From: Emticicia sp. CRIBPO
Lineage (GTDB): Bacteria; Bacteroidota; Bacteroidia; Cytophagales; Spirosomataceae
Direction: 5' to 3'
DNA length: 64,000 bases
Assembly (NCBI RefSeq): GCF_009905725.1
Contig: NZ_JAAAKV010000006.1
Coordinates: forward strand, 1-64,000
How positions within the stretch are numbered: position 1 is the first letter of the stretch; every line of letters starts with the position of its first letter. The notes beneath the pieces were generated by a model. It was given only the letters and a program-made list of their open reading frames with translations. It made no database searches and was not told the origin of the DNA. The position numbers were made by a program, and so were the translations under genes. This document shows, in pieces, positions 32,065 through 41,800 of this stretch.

Positions 32065-34884
32065 ATGAAGATAAATAAACTTCCTAAAACCCTCTGTTTT
32101 TTACTTTTTATTTCAGTATCTGCCTTCGCCCAGGCTCCGGACGAGAGCCGTTTCAACAAAGTAATCATCACCGAAGGGCTGGACGAGCCTATGGAGATGA
32201 CGATCCTGAAAGACAAACGGGTCTTGTTTGTTGAGCGTAAAGGCAATCTGAAGCTTTATGATCCTGAATCCGGGGCGATCAAAACCATCGCTACTATTCC
32301 CGTCAACACCAAGTACACCAACCGTGAAGGCAAGGTCAGAGAAGCAGAAGAAGGATTGATGGGCATTATCCATGACCCTCAGTTTGAGCAAAACCACTGG
32401 ATTTACATGTATTATGCGGACCCGGCCACTCCGAAACACATCCTGGCCCGCTGGGAACTGAAAGGGGAAGAACTCGTGGAATCTTCCAAGAAAATCCTGC
32501 TTGAAGTGCCTACGCAAAGGGAAGAATGCTGCCATACAGGCGGTGGGATGGTTTTTGACAAAAGCGGCAACCTGTACCTGACGGTCGGAAACAATACCTC
32601 CAACAGTAATTCGGACGGCTATGCACCTATTGACGAAAGACCGGGTCAGGAAGTATGGGATGACCAGCGTGGTGCTTCCAACACCAACGACCTGAGAGGT
32701 AAAATACTCAGAATCAAACCTTTGCCTGACGGCACTTACAGTATACCTTCAGGCAACTTATTCCCGAAGGGCACCCCGCAGACCAAACCGGAAATCTATA
32801 CCATGGGACACAGAAACCCGTGGAGACCTACCATCGATTCAAAAACAGGATATTTATACTGGGGTGAAGTGGGCCCTGATGCCTCTGTCGACTCAGAAAA
32901 AGGCCCGAGGGGTTATGACGAGTTCAACCAGGCCAAAGGTCCGGGCAACTTCGGCTGGCCTTATTTTATCGGTGACAACAAAGCTTACGCCGACTGGGAT
33001 TTTGCCACTTCAAAACTAAAATCTGAGGCGAGATTTAACCCGGAAAAACCTATCAATGATTCTCCCAACAACACAGGTCTGAAAGAATTGCCTCCAGCTC
33101 AGAAAGCCTTTGTATGGTATCCTTATGGTATCTCAGAAGAGTTTCCGCTGGTAGGAAGCTCAGGCAGAAGTGCCACGGGCGGCCCGGTTTTCAGGGCAGC
33201 AGACTACCCGGCAGCCGAAAGACTATTCCCGTCTTATTATGAAGGCAAATGGCTGATGGTCGAATTTATGAGAGGCTGGATCATGTCTGTTACGATGGAC
33301 GAAAAAGGTGACTATAAATCCATGGAGCGTTTTCTGCCCAACGAAAGCTTCGGCAGTGCCATCGACATGGACTTTGGTCCGGACGGAGATTTATATGTAC
33401 TCGAATACGGTTCGGCCTGGTTCAAAGGCAACGACAACGCCAGATTGGTGAAAGTTCAGTACAACGCAGGCAACAGAAAACCGGTCGTAAAACTGACTGC
33501 AGATAAAAACTCAGGGGCATTGCCGCTTACCGTGAAGTTATCAGGCGAAGGAAGTGCTGATCCTGATGGTGATGTACTGACCTACAAATGGGAAATCACA
33601 GACGAAAAAGGTGTAGCCAAAAAACTGACCGGCAAAAACGTCAGCAATGTCTTTGTTAAGCCGGGAATCTACACTGTAGAACTGACCGTAAAAGACATCA
33701 AAGGGGAAGAAAGCTTCCAGTCTGTGGAAATCAAAGCCGGAAACGAGTCGCCCCAGGTGAGTTTCAATCTTGACAACGGCAATAAATCGTTCTATTTCCC
33801 TGGCAAACCGCTTAATTACACCGTCAATGTGTCGGACAAAGAAGACGGAGACCTGAAAAGCGGTAAAATCAAACCGGAAGAAGTAGCCGTAAGCATAGAT
33901 TATTTACCGGCCGGATTTGACAAAATCGAAGTGTCACAAAGCCACAGGGGAACAGATGCCCTGGCGTTTGCTTCCACTGGTCTGCAACTTATTGACCAGA
34001 GCGACTGTAAGTCATGTCACCAGATGAAAGAGAAATCGGTTGGCCCGAGTTACATAGATGTGGCCGCCAAATATAAAGGAGATAAAAGGGCCCTTGACCG
34101 CCTGTCTCAGAAAGTGATCAAAGGCGGTATGGGCGTGTGGGGCGAACATGCGATGAGTGCCCACCCGCAATTGTCAAAAGCAGAAGCCACTTCTATGGTG
34201 GAGTATATCCTCAACATCGGAGATGAGAGTGCCTTCAAAACCATGCCTGTCAAAGGCACTTATGAACCTAAACTGCCGGAGCAGCTGAAAAGCGAGGGTG
34301 TTATCTTCCTGAGAGCCGCTTACCGTGACAAAGGATCCAAAACGATGAAATCCCTGACCTCCGAAGAGATCAGGATCCTGAGAAGCCCGGTGGTCAATCC
34401 TGAAAATGCCGATTATAAAAAAGGTATGAACCAGGTGATTACACCGTCCAGGTCGTTGTTTGCCGTAGGTCAGAACGCCCATTTAGGTTTCAAAAAGATC
34501 GATTTCACCGATATCAAATCTATTGAAATGCTGGTACAGGTAACTTCCCGTGTAGGAGCTGCCGGTGGTGAAATAGAAATAAGACTGGACTCTCCGGAAG
34601 GTAAACTGGTAGGTAAAACACCATTTGTGGCTTTAAAAGATGTGGCATTTACCCCGCCGCCGCCAGCCAAACCCGCTGCACCGGGAGCAGCCCCTGCACC
34701 CGCTCCGGCCCAACCGGATATGGCGGCCATGAGAAGAAGAATGTCTCAGACACTCAATATCAATGTGGCCGAAACAGGTATCCATGATGTGTACTTTGTC
34801 TACAAAAACCCTAAAGCGGAAAAGAACCAGATACAAATGCAGGTACAGGAGATACAGTTCAGAGATAAAGAAATTAACCAGTAA
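32065..34884 (+). CDS. Exported PQQ-type sugar dehydrogenase with PKD, cytochrome c and CBM6-like domains
   Basis: 939 aa from ATG 32065 (MKINKLPKTLCFLLFISVSA, signal peptide); an ATG four codons earlier also exists. Domains in order: glucose/sorbosone dehydrogenase beta-propeller (about 25-470: GLDEPMEMTILKDKRVLFVE, EECCHTGGGMVFD, GHRNPWRPTIDSKTG); PKD fold (about 475-570); a linker; mono-haem cytochrome c (CKSCH about residue 650, KTM-type ligands further on); and a C-terminal carbohydrate-binding CBM6-like domain interrupted by a Pro/Ala-rich insertion (PPPPAKPAAPGAAPAPAPAQ). PQQ oxidises a sugar and the haem passes electrons into the respiratory chain. The Pro/Ala insertion inside the lectin domain is odd. 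Neighbouring dehydrogenases point to surface sugar oxidation. Confidence 0.88.
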   Translation: MKINKLPKTLCFLLFISVSAFAQAPDESRFNKVIITEGLDEPMEMTILKDKRVLFVERKGNLKLYDPESGAIKTIATIPVNTKYTNREGKVREAEEGLMGIIHDPQFEQNHWIYMYYADPATPKHILARWELKGEELVESSKKILLEVPTQREECCHTGGGMVFDKSGNLYLTVGNNTSNSNSDGYAPIDERPGQEVWDDQRGASNTNDLRGKILRIKPLPDGTYSIPSGNLFPKGTPQTKPEIYTMGHRNPWRPTIDSKTGYLYWGEVGPDASVDSEKGPRGYDEFNQAKGPGNFGWPYFIGDNKAYADWDFATSKLKSEARFNPEKPINDSPNNTGLKELPPAQKAFVWYPYGISEEFPLVGSSGRSATGGPVFRAADYPAAERLFPSYYEGKWLMVEFMRGWIMSVTMDEKGDYKSMERFLPNESFGSAIDMDFGPDGDLYVLEYGSAWFKGNDNARLVKVQYNAGNRKPVVKLTADKNSGALPLTVKLSGEGSADPDGDVLTYKWEITDEKGVAKKLTGKNVSNVFVKPGIYTVELTVKDIKGEESFQSVEIKAGNESPQVSFNLDNGNKSFYFPGKPLNYTVNVSDKEDGDLKSGKIKPEEVAVSIDYLPAGFDKIEVSQSHRGTDALAFASTGLQLIDQSDCKSCHQMKEKSVGPSYIDVAAKYKGDKRALDRLSQKVIKGGMGVWGEHAMSAHPQLSKAEATSMVEYILNIGDESAFKTMPVKGTYEPKLPEQLKSEGVIFLRAAYRDKGSKTMKSLTSEEIRILRSPVVNPENADYKKGMNQVITPSRSLFAVGQNAHLGFKKIDFTDIKSIEMLVQVTSRVGAAGGEIEIRLDSPEGKLVGKTPFVALKDVAFTPPPPAKPAAPGAAPAPAPAQPDMAAMRRRMSQTLNINVAETGIHDVYFVYKNPKAEKNQIQMQVQEIQFRDKEINQ

Positions 34885-34966
34885 TTCAGATAAAGTAAGG
34901 ATAGCCTTAAAATGTTCAGCCGATTGATTAATTTTATAAATAAACAACAGCCTTACGTTTGAAACT

Positions 34967-35830
34967 ATGGATCAAAAACTTATCAACCTTTATGATGAAT
35001 ACACGCATAAGCCTCTGAAAAGAGAAGTATTCATGAGTCGCCTGGCCAAACTTACCGGTAGTCTGGCCGCAGCGATGTCGGTTCTTCCCATGCTTGAAGC
35101 CAGTGCGGCCTATGTCGGTCAGATTTCTGAAGACGACGCCGATCTGATTATCGAAGATATCACCTACCCGATTTCAGAAGGACAAATGAAAGGCTATCTG
35201 GCTAAACCCAAAAGCAGCACAGGCACTTTGGGAGCAGTCATCATTGTCCATGAAAATAGAGGATTAAATGCCCATATTAAAGATGTAGCCAGAAGGGTAG
35301 CCAAAGCCGGCTACATTGCCCTGGCCCCGGATGCCCTGTCTCCGCTCGGAGGCACCACTGCCAATGACGACGAAAACAGGGCCGGATTCGGCAAACTGGA
35401 TATGCCTAAAACCATCGCCAATTTTGTGGCCGGTGCAGACTATCTTTCCAAAAGAAAAGACAGCAACGGTAAAGTAGGTTGTGTAGGTTTCTGCTGGGGT
35501 GGTGCGATGGTCAACAACATGGCCGTAAGTGCCCCGCTTTCTCTTAAAGCTGCTGTGGCTTATTATGGCCGCCAGCCTGAAGCGGCAAGTGTGAAAAATA
35601 TCAAAGCGAAAGTCCTGTTACATTATGGCGGACTGGACGAACGTGTCAACGAAGGCATCCCGGCCTATGAAGCTGCATTAAAAGCGGCGGGTGTTTCTTA
35701 TGAACTGTATGTTTATGAAGGTGCTCAGCATGCTTTTAACAATGATACCTCGGCAGCACGTTACAACAAAGAAGTGGCCGACCTGGCCTGGGGAAGAACG
35801 CTGAAGCTCTTCGGAGAAACGCTCAAATAA
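34967..35830 (+). CDS. Dienelactone hydrolase family protein
   Basis: 287 aa. Alpha/beta hydrolase of the DLH family: IIVHENRGLNAHIKDVARRV (about 89-108), nucleophile region VGCVGFCWGGAMV with Cys in the G-x-C-x-G elbow (about 170), and the His-containing YEGAQHAFNND (about 250). The Asp in GGLDERVNE completes the triad. The N-terminus (HKPLKREVFMSRLAKLTGSL, AAAMSVLPMLEASA) resembles a Tat-type signal with K-R in place of R-R, so the enzyme may be exported. It follows the sugar dehydrogenase by 82 bases and ends with a terminator. Hydrolysis of lactones produced by sugar oxidation is a reasonable inference. Confidence 0.85.
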   Translation: MDQKLINLYDEYTHKPLKREVFMSRLAKLTGSLAAAMSVLPMLEASAAYVGQISEDDADLIIEDITYPISEGQMKGYLAKPKSSTGTLGAVIIVHENRGLNAHIKDVARRVAKAGYIALAPDALSPLGGTTANDDENRAGFGKLDMPKTIANFVAGADYLSKRKDSNGKVGCVGFCWGGAMVNNMAVSAPLSLKAAVAYYGRQPEAASVKNIKAKVLLHYGGLDERVNEGIPAYEAALKAAGVSYELYVYEGAQHAFNNDTSAARYNKEVADLAWGRTLKLFGETLK

Positions 35831-35862
35831 CGTCTATTTAACCCTGAACATAAATAAAACGG

Positions 35863-35893
35863 CCTGCGGAATGTATTTTTCGCAGGTTTTTTG
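35863..35893 (+). terminator. Intrinsic terminator of the DLH gene
   Basis: CCTGCG / CGCAGG stem with an AATGTATTTTT loop and TTTTTT behind. Confidence 0.8.
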
Positions 35894-36000
35894 TTGGATG
35901 GAATGATTGCACCAGGGTGTAGTAATCCTGCACTTTCCGGAAAAAGGAGAAATATTTGTCTGGTCATTCACCCGTAATAAAAAAAGGAGAAAGTGTTTCT

Positions 36001-36030
36001 CTTCCTCCTTTTTCCGTACTCCTTTCTCCT
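36001..36030 (-). repeat. GA-rich 3'-UTR repeat copy b
   Basis: Reading on the minus strand directly after the GMC gene stop: AGGAGAAAGGAGTACGGAAA, then AAGGAGG. Other copies lie at 31912-31946, 38812-38848, 47868-47908 and 56838-56877. Confidence 0.5.
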
Positions 36031-37743
36031 CTAAATATTCTTCTTCTTCAACTCCTTCACGGCGAAATCTGCAGCTCTGGCGGTCAGTGCCATGTAGGTC
36101 AGTGACGGGTTGACACATGAAGCAGAGGTCATACAGGCTCCGTCGGTTACGAAGACGTTTTTGACATCGTGCATCTGGTTGTTGCCGTTCAATACCGATG
36201 TTTTCGGATCGCGGCCCATCCTGGCAGTTCCCATTTCGTGAATGGCCATACCCAGGTATGATTTCCTGTCGCTTCCCGTTACGTTTTTCAGACCGGCTTT
36301 TTCTAGCATCTCAATGGCGTCGTTCATCATATCCTTACGCATTTTGTGCTCGTTTTCTTTCAGTTCGGCATCAAAAACCACCAGCGGGTTGCCCCACTTG
36401 TCTTTTTCGGTTTTATGCAGGTACATTTTGTTTTCGTAGTAAGGCAATGTCTCACCGAATCCACCCAGGTTCATTCTCCATTCGCCCGGTCTCACCAGTT
36501 CGTTTTTCAGATCAGCCCCGAAACTCAGTTCGTTTACGCTTCTGTTCCAGCCTCCGCGGCTTCCTCCGCCCTGGTATCCGAACCCTCTCAGGTAGTCTCT
36601 CTTTTCGCCGTTGAGGTTACGGTAACGCGGCACGTAGATACCCGTCGGTCTTCTTCCGTAGTAGTATTTGTCCAGATCGCCTTCCCAGTCGCCGCTGGCA
36701 CCGATCCTGAAATGGTGATCCATCAGATTGTGACCCAGTTGTTCAGAGTCATTACCCAGACCATTCGGAAAACGGTTGGAGGTAGAGTTCAGCAAAACGG
36801 CAGTTGAACCCAGGGCACTCGCACAAACGAATATGATTTTAGCATAATATTCCTTGGTTTCCATCGTCTTGGCATCGACAATCCTTACCCCGGTGGCTTT
36901 CTTTTTGTTTTCGTCATACATGACCTCTTTCACTACCGAATCAGGTCTCAGTGTAAGTCTGCCGGTTTTCATGGCAGGAGGCAAAGTACACGATTGTGTA
37001 CTGAAATAGGCACCATACGGACAACCCAGAGCACATTTATTACGTCTCTGGCAGGCAGCTCTACCTACTCCCAGCTGGGCTTTCTGAGCTTCAGACAAGT
37101 TGGCCACACGGCCGATCGTCATGGTTCTGCCCGGAAAATTCTTTTCGATACGTGTTCTTACTTCCTTTTCGACACAATACATCTCAAACGGAGGCAGAAA
37201 CTCCGAATCAGGCAACTGGGGCAGTCCCAGTTTTTCACCGGAGATACCCGCGTGCTTTTCAACATAGGAATACCACGGAGCGAGGTCTTTGTAGCGGATA
37301 GGCCAGTCTACAGCAATCCCTTCTTTGGCGTTGGCTTCAAAGTCGATGTCACTCAACCTGTAAGATTGGCGGCCCCACATAATAGATTTTCCCCCCACGA
37401 TATCCGGTCTGAACCAGTCAAAACGCTTCTCTTCTTTGTAAAGCGAGTCGCTGTCGTTCATCCAGTAATTCTGGCTCAACTCATTGAACGGATAATCCCT
37501 CGAAAGTTTCGGGTGAGATTCTTTCAAAGCCACCGTCAGACGGCCGTTGTACTGGGTTTCCCACGGATCTTTCATGGCGTTTTCGTAGCCTGTCACGTGT
37601 TCCAGGTTTTTGCCTTTCTCAAGCATCAGGACTTTCAGCCCTTTTTCGGTCAGTTCTTTTGCAGCCCAGCCTCCGGTAACCCCCGAGCCAATCACGATGG
37701 CATCATAAGTCTGGTCTTTAATTGCATCTATGTTTAAATTCAT
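36031..37743 (-). CDS. GMC-family FAD oxidoreductase
   Basis: 570 aa. FAD-binding Rossmann motif DAIVIGSGVTGGWAAKELTE (residues 14-33), the FDWFRPDIVGGKSIMWGRQS substrate region, a Cys-rich insertion RAACQRRNKCALGCPYGAYF (about 232-251) and the C-terminal GMC active-site block HEMGTARMGRDPKTSVLNGN with SCVNPSLTYMALTARAADFA. The GMC_oxred family couples FAD to oxidation of sugars or alcohols; with a gluconate-2-dehydrogenase-type small subunit next door it should form a periplasmic dehydrogenase feeding cytochrome c. No signal peptide of its own; it may be co-exported with the Tat-signal-bearing partner. Gene order: subunit 3 first, then this gene. Confidence 0.9.
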   Translation of the reverse strand: MNLNIDAIKDQTYDAIVIGSGVTGGWAAKELTEKGLKVLMLEKGKNLEHVTGYENAMKDPWETQYNGRLTVALKESHPKLSRDYPFNELSQNYWMNDSDSLYKEEKRFDWFRPDIVGGKSIMWGRQSYRLSDIDFEANAKEGIAVDWPIRYKDLAPWYSYVEKHAGISGEKLGLPQLPDSEFLPPFEMYCVEKEVRTRIEKNFPGRTMTIGRVANLSEAQKAQLGVGRAACQRRNKCALGCPYGAYFSTQSCTLPPAMKTGRLTLRPDSVVKEVMYDENKKKATGVRIVDAKTMETKEYYAKIIFVCASALGSTAVLLNSTSNRFPNGLGNDSEQLGHNLMDHHFRIGASGDWEGDLDKYYYGRRPTGIYVPRYRNLNGEKRDYLRGFGYQGGGSRGGWNRSVNELSFGADLKNELVRPGEWRMNLGGFGETLPYYENKMYLHKTEKDKWGNPLVVFDAELKENEHKMRKDMMNDAIEMLEKAGLKNVTGSDRKSYLGMAIHEMGTARMGRDPKTSVLNGNNQMHDVKNVFVTDGACMTSASCVNPSLTYMALTARAADFAVKELKKKNI

Positions 37744-37804
37744 TGGTCTGATTTGATAGGTTGATGCAGCACATCAACGGGTGATTCATTTTATTTCCGG
37801 AATT

Positions 37805-38335
37805 TTAAAGGGCCCAGGTTTTCTGGTCTTTTTCAAGAGGTATACATCCGTCAAACCTTCCCGGAATAGGAAGATAAGCCAGGGCTTGTGTAGCTCCGAT
37901 CTCAGAAATAAAGTAGCCCGTAATGGTCAGTTCACGCATCCTGACAAAAAAGTCTTTGTTATAGACCGTAGCATCCTGGATCATGATGTTCTTTTGCTGA
38001 AGAGACAGATCCGCAAAACCTTTTTTGAATTTGGCTTTACTGTCGGCGTCAAGCTTGGCCAGCCCGCCGAAGAATTTTTCCTGATCAGGTTTTTCATAGC
38101 AGTCTCTCATGACCCTGATGATAAATTGTTCGACACCGGCCGCTTTGGCCCCCGGAGTGTCGGTAGTCGGAATGATGATGTCTGCCACTTCGGCGATCAG
38201 GGAGGCCTGGTCTACAGTGGGTCTGATACTTTCCCCGCCATAAATAGCCTGACCCATGGCCCCTGCCAGCAAAGGTGCGGACATAACACCTCCGAGCATT
38301 AAGGTTACCCTTTGAATTGCTTCTCTACGATCCAT
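37805..38335 (-). CDS. Gluconate 2-dehydrogenase subunit 3 family protein
   Basis: 176 aa. Twin-arginine-like start MDRREAIQRVTLMLGGVMSA followed by a hydrophobic stretch; then the subunit 3 fold with LIAEVADIIIPTTDTPGAKA (about 44-63), VEQFIIRVMRDCY and FFVRMRELTITGYFISEIG. These small subunits are paired with GMC flavoproteins (the large gene 61 bases downstream on the same strand) and are often needed for Tat export of the complex. This supports folding in the cytoplasm before export. Co-transcription with the GMC gene is likely. Confidence 0.87.
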   Translation of the reverse strand: MDRREAIQRVTLMLGGVMSAPLLAGAMGQAIYGGESIRPTVDQASLIAEVADIIIPTTDTPGAKAAGVEQFIIRVMRDCYEKPDQEKFFGGLAKLDADSKAKFKKGFADLSLQQKNIMIQDATVYNKDFFVRMRELTITGYFISEIGATQALAYLPIPGRFDGCIPLEKDQKTWAL

Positions 38336-38340
38336 TTTTT

Positions 38341-38851
38341 CTGAAATTTCAGGTTAGTTAAATTGAATAATGAACTAGGTTTTCCCTCTTCAAAACATAA
38401 TACAAAAAGCAGTTTAGACAGAGATAGAATTATACCCTAAAATTATATCTTTTTATTGATATTATACCAATTTGAGTTCCGGAACTCGTCTACGGAATGG
38501 GAGGATTGCTCTATTAAATACTTCAATGATTGAATGATGGAATGCCTCAGTGGGAAGTGGTGATTTCTGATTTAGTGATTTTTCAACGTTCAATGATAGA
38601 ATGCCTCAGTGACGAATGGAGATTCCTGATTAGTAATTTTTCTGTTTGTGGTATAGTCGTTTGCAGAAGGGCATTTCCAAGCAAGTCCTTAAAATCAAAT
38701 AGTCAGCTGATACAAACATACGTTCATACCAGCTGACTATTAAAAAGCGATCAGATCGCTATAACTCCCTTTCTACGTCCGACATCACAGTCAGGCCGGG
38801 CGGGCAGGCTTACTCCTTTTTTCGTTCTCTTTACTCCTTTTTCCTCTAAAA
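38341..38851. other. 511-base spacer with short repeats
   Basis: No credible gene. It holds GAGTTCCGGAACTC (38474-38487), an imperfect direct repeat (GATGGAATGCCTCAGTG / GATAGAATGCCTCAGTG, about 38533 and 38595), a terminator-like inverted repeat TAGTCAGCTG / CAGCTGACTA (about 38700-38740) and a GA-rich 3'-UTR repeat copy c (38812-38848) directly after the stop of the next gene on the minus strand. Confidence 0.5.
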
Positions 38852-41800
38852 TTACTTCAGATTCGACAGGAACTCCACCATATCCCTGATCTCTCTTTTT
38901 GACATGATCGATCCCATCGGCGGCATGCTTGACGGCATGTTTTCGCGTTTGGCGATACGGCTTACCGCTATCTTCATCGGCTCGGCATCTGAGGTATTGA
39001 TGATCAGTTCGCTTTCACTTTCTGAAGCCAGTGTTCCGGTGATTTCCTGTCCGTCTTTCAACGTTACGGTAACCACACCAAAACCAGGAGACAACCTCGC
39101 ACTTGGCTCAATAAGAGCCTGAAGAATGGTCTCTCTGCTCAATGTAGCACCGATCTTGGTCAGCGACGGCCCGACAGCCCCGCCGACATTGTTGATCGAG
39201 TGACAACGCACGCACTGACCTGTAGAATTGGTATTGAAATACCTGCGGCCTTCAAAACCGTTACCACCAAACAAAGCTCCTTTGTATTCGTCAAGGATGT
39301 TGGTAACAGGATTGACAGTTTTCATTTTTTCTGCCAGCCTTTCTGATTTACTCACCTCAATGGCCTCTGAGAGGTCAAGAGAAAGCTCTTTCGCCAGTTT
39401 CTGGTCTTTCAGCTGGTCAATCAGACCTGATAGCACAGGTTCTGTTTTCTGAATCGGCATCTGACCCAGCACGCTGATCATTTTCTGTTGTTCCCTGATC
39501 GTTCCTTTCTCAAAGATCGGTTTGACAATGGCCGGAAGGGCACTGGCACTGATATCCAGCTGACCCAGAAGTCCCAGGGCCGTGGTTCTTACGTCTGCAT
39601 CTTTATCTTCCATTCCCGCTTTGATGATCGGTTCAATGCCACTGTATTTCAGATCTGACAAGGCAGTGAGCACCGCTGACCTTACCTTCTCATCTTTGCT
39701 GTCTTTAAATATCTGGGCCAGGGCTTCATTGTGATTGTCTATTTTCAGACTTCCCAGCATCTGAGCGAATGCAATCAGGGTAGCTGAATTTTTATCATTC
39801 AGGAAGTTGCTGATGTTTGGAGCCATTTTGTTTTTCACCATAGCCAGGTCACGCACCACCACACCCCTGTATCTGCCGTCCACACGGTCAAGTACCGAAG
39901 GCTCAGCCCATGTTCCGATAGTCGCCAGAGCTTCTGCTCTCAGGTCATCCGAAATGTCTGATCTCTTGGCAAAAGCAATCGTCAGATCCAGCTCTTTCTC
40001 ACCACCTACACGCAGAGCTGCGTTAATGGCTCTTCTCAGAAGAGGCTCTGATTTGAATCTTTTTTCGCTCAATACTTCCGCCAGGGCAGGCAGAGCAGCC
40101 GGAATAGAATGATCATCGTTGATCGCTCTCGCCGCTTCTGTAACAATATATTCGTCTTTATCCTGCAGGAACTTAGCGATCTGCTCATTCTTTAATCTTC
40201 TCAGCACCAGCACCGCCGCTGTTCTCAAAGCCTTGCTCGGGCTTGAAGCCAAAGCTACCACAGGCTCTACCTGGCCGATTTTGTACAGGGCAATCACCCC
40301 GGCATGTCTGATATACACGTCTTCATCATTGTTTTTCTCGATCATATCCAGCAACGGCTGCACCGCATTTTGCTGTTTGATACGTCCCAGAGCCTCGGCA
40401 GCATAGAATTTCACCCTGAAATTCTGGCTTTTCAATAATGGAATCAGTTGCTCGCCGGCAGTCGCAATTTTAGCATCACCCAAAGCCTTGGCAGCCTGAG
40501 CGACGATTTCCGCATCAGCATCTTTCAATAAATCTATCAGCACAGGAGCATAAGACTTGTCCGCTCTCGACAACTGAGCCACGCCCCACACCCCGTGGAT
40601 ACGGGCCAGCTGGTTTTCCCTCTGGGCGATATTTTCTTTCAGAGTCTCAAAACCTTTTTTACCTCTTTTGGCCAGTTCAAGCTGGGCTTTCTGCCTGATA
40701 CGCATGTCTTCATATTTCAGAAGCGTACTCAGCATCACCTCAGTCTGCAAAGGATATTTCAGCTTCATCAGACGGTTGGTTTCTTTTCTGACGGCCTCAA
40801 GGTCATTTTTACCTTCAGCCACATCTATTTTCCAGACCCTTCCGTAGTTTTTGGTTCCCCAGCCGTTCACCCAGTCGGCAGCGTACAAAGCTCCGTCCGG
40901 ACCAAACTTGATACCTGTAGGCAGGATACCGCTTACCAGGTCTTTTTCTCCGTCCAGGGCAAAAGAGGCACCCTTTGACTTAAGTCCGAATGACCAGATG
41001 TGCGATCTTGAAGGGCTACCTACGAATTCAACCAGGAAGAATTTCTTCAGCCAGTCTTTGCCCAATGCGGTTCCGGGGTTGTAAACCATTCCCGTAGGGC
41101 CGTTGTGATAATTCATGATCGGGGGAATGATGTAAGCCGCCTGGCCTTCCCAGCGAGGCTGATACAACTTCTCGTCCATCCACACTTTATACTTGTTATT
41201 TTTAGGATCAGTATATTTTCCGTATTGCCAGTTAGATCTCCAGCCTGAGTCATATCCTTCTACGATGTGCACCAGACGCTCGCTTTCGCCGGGATGGTCA
41301 CCGTCGTTATCTGAACTGATGATGTTGCCATACTCGTCAAATACGAATTCGTGGGTATTCCGGATCCCTGAAGCAAATACTTCAAAATCGCTTCCGTCAG
41401 GATTTGATCTTACAAGGATACCTTCGTTGGCATAGTTATGATTCACCCCTTCTTTAGTGGTGATGTTGGCTCCGATGTCACCGATCTGCCAGTAAATACG
41501 CCCGTCCGGTCCTTCTGTGGCACCCGACATCCCGTGTCCGCTGAAACCGATGTGAACCGCCCAGCCTGTGCTGATTGAGGTCTTTTTATCAGGAAAACCG
41601 TCACCGTTGGTATCCTGCAAACGCCACATATCAGGGGCAATGTTCAGGAAAATATCGTTTTCCCTGACCAGGATACCTCCTGCCACGTCCGTTACTTCCT
41701 GGTTAAAATCACTGAAGATCATGGTCGACACATCTGCTCTGCCGTCACCATTTTTGTCTTCAAGTCTCCAGATTTCATCTTTTTCTACGGCAAGGTCTTT

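Noticed and set aside
38530-38736. 68-codon plus-strand frame in the 38.3-38.85 kb spacer
   Set aside because: It runs through an imperfect direct repeat with no family features.
38700-38742. TAGTCAGCTG / CAGCTGACTA inverted repeat as the terminator of the gluconate-subunit/GMC genes
   Set aside because: It lies upstream, not downstream, of those minus-strand genes and lacks a T-run long enough for confidence.
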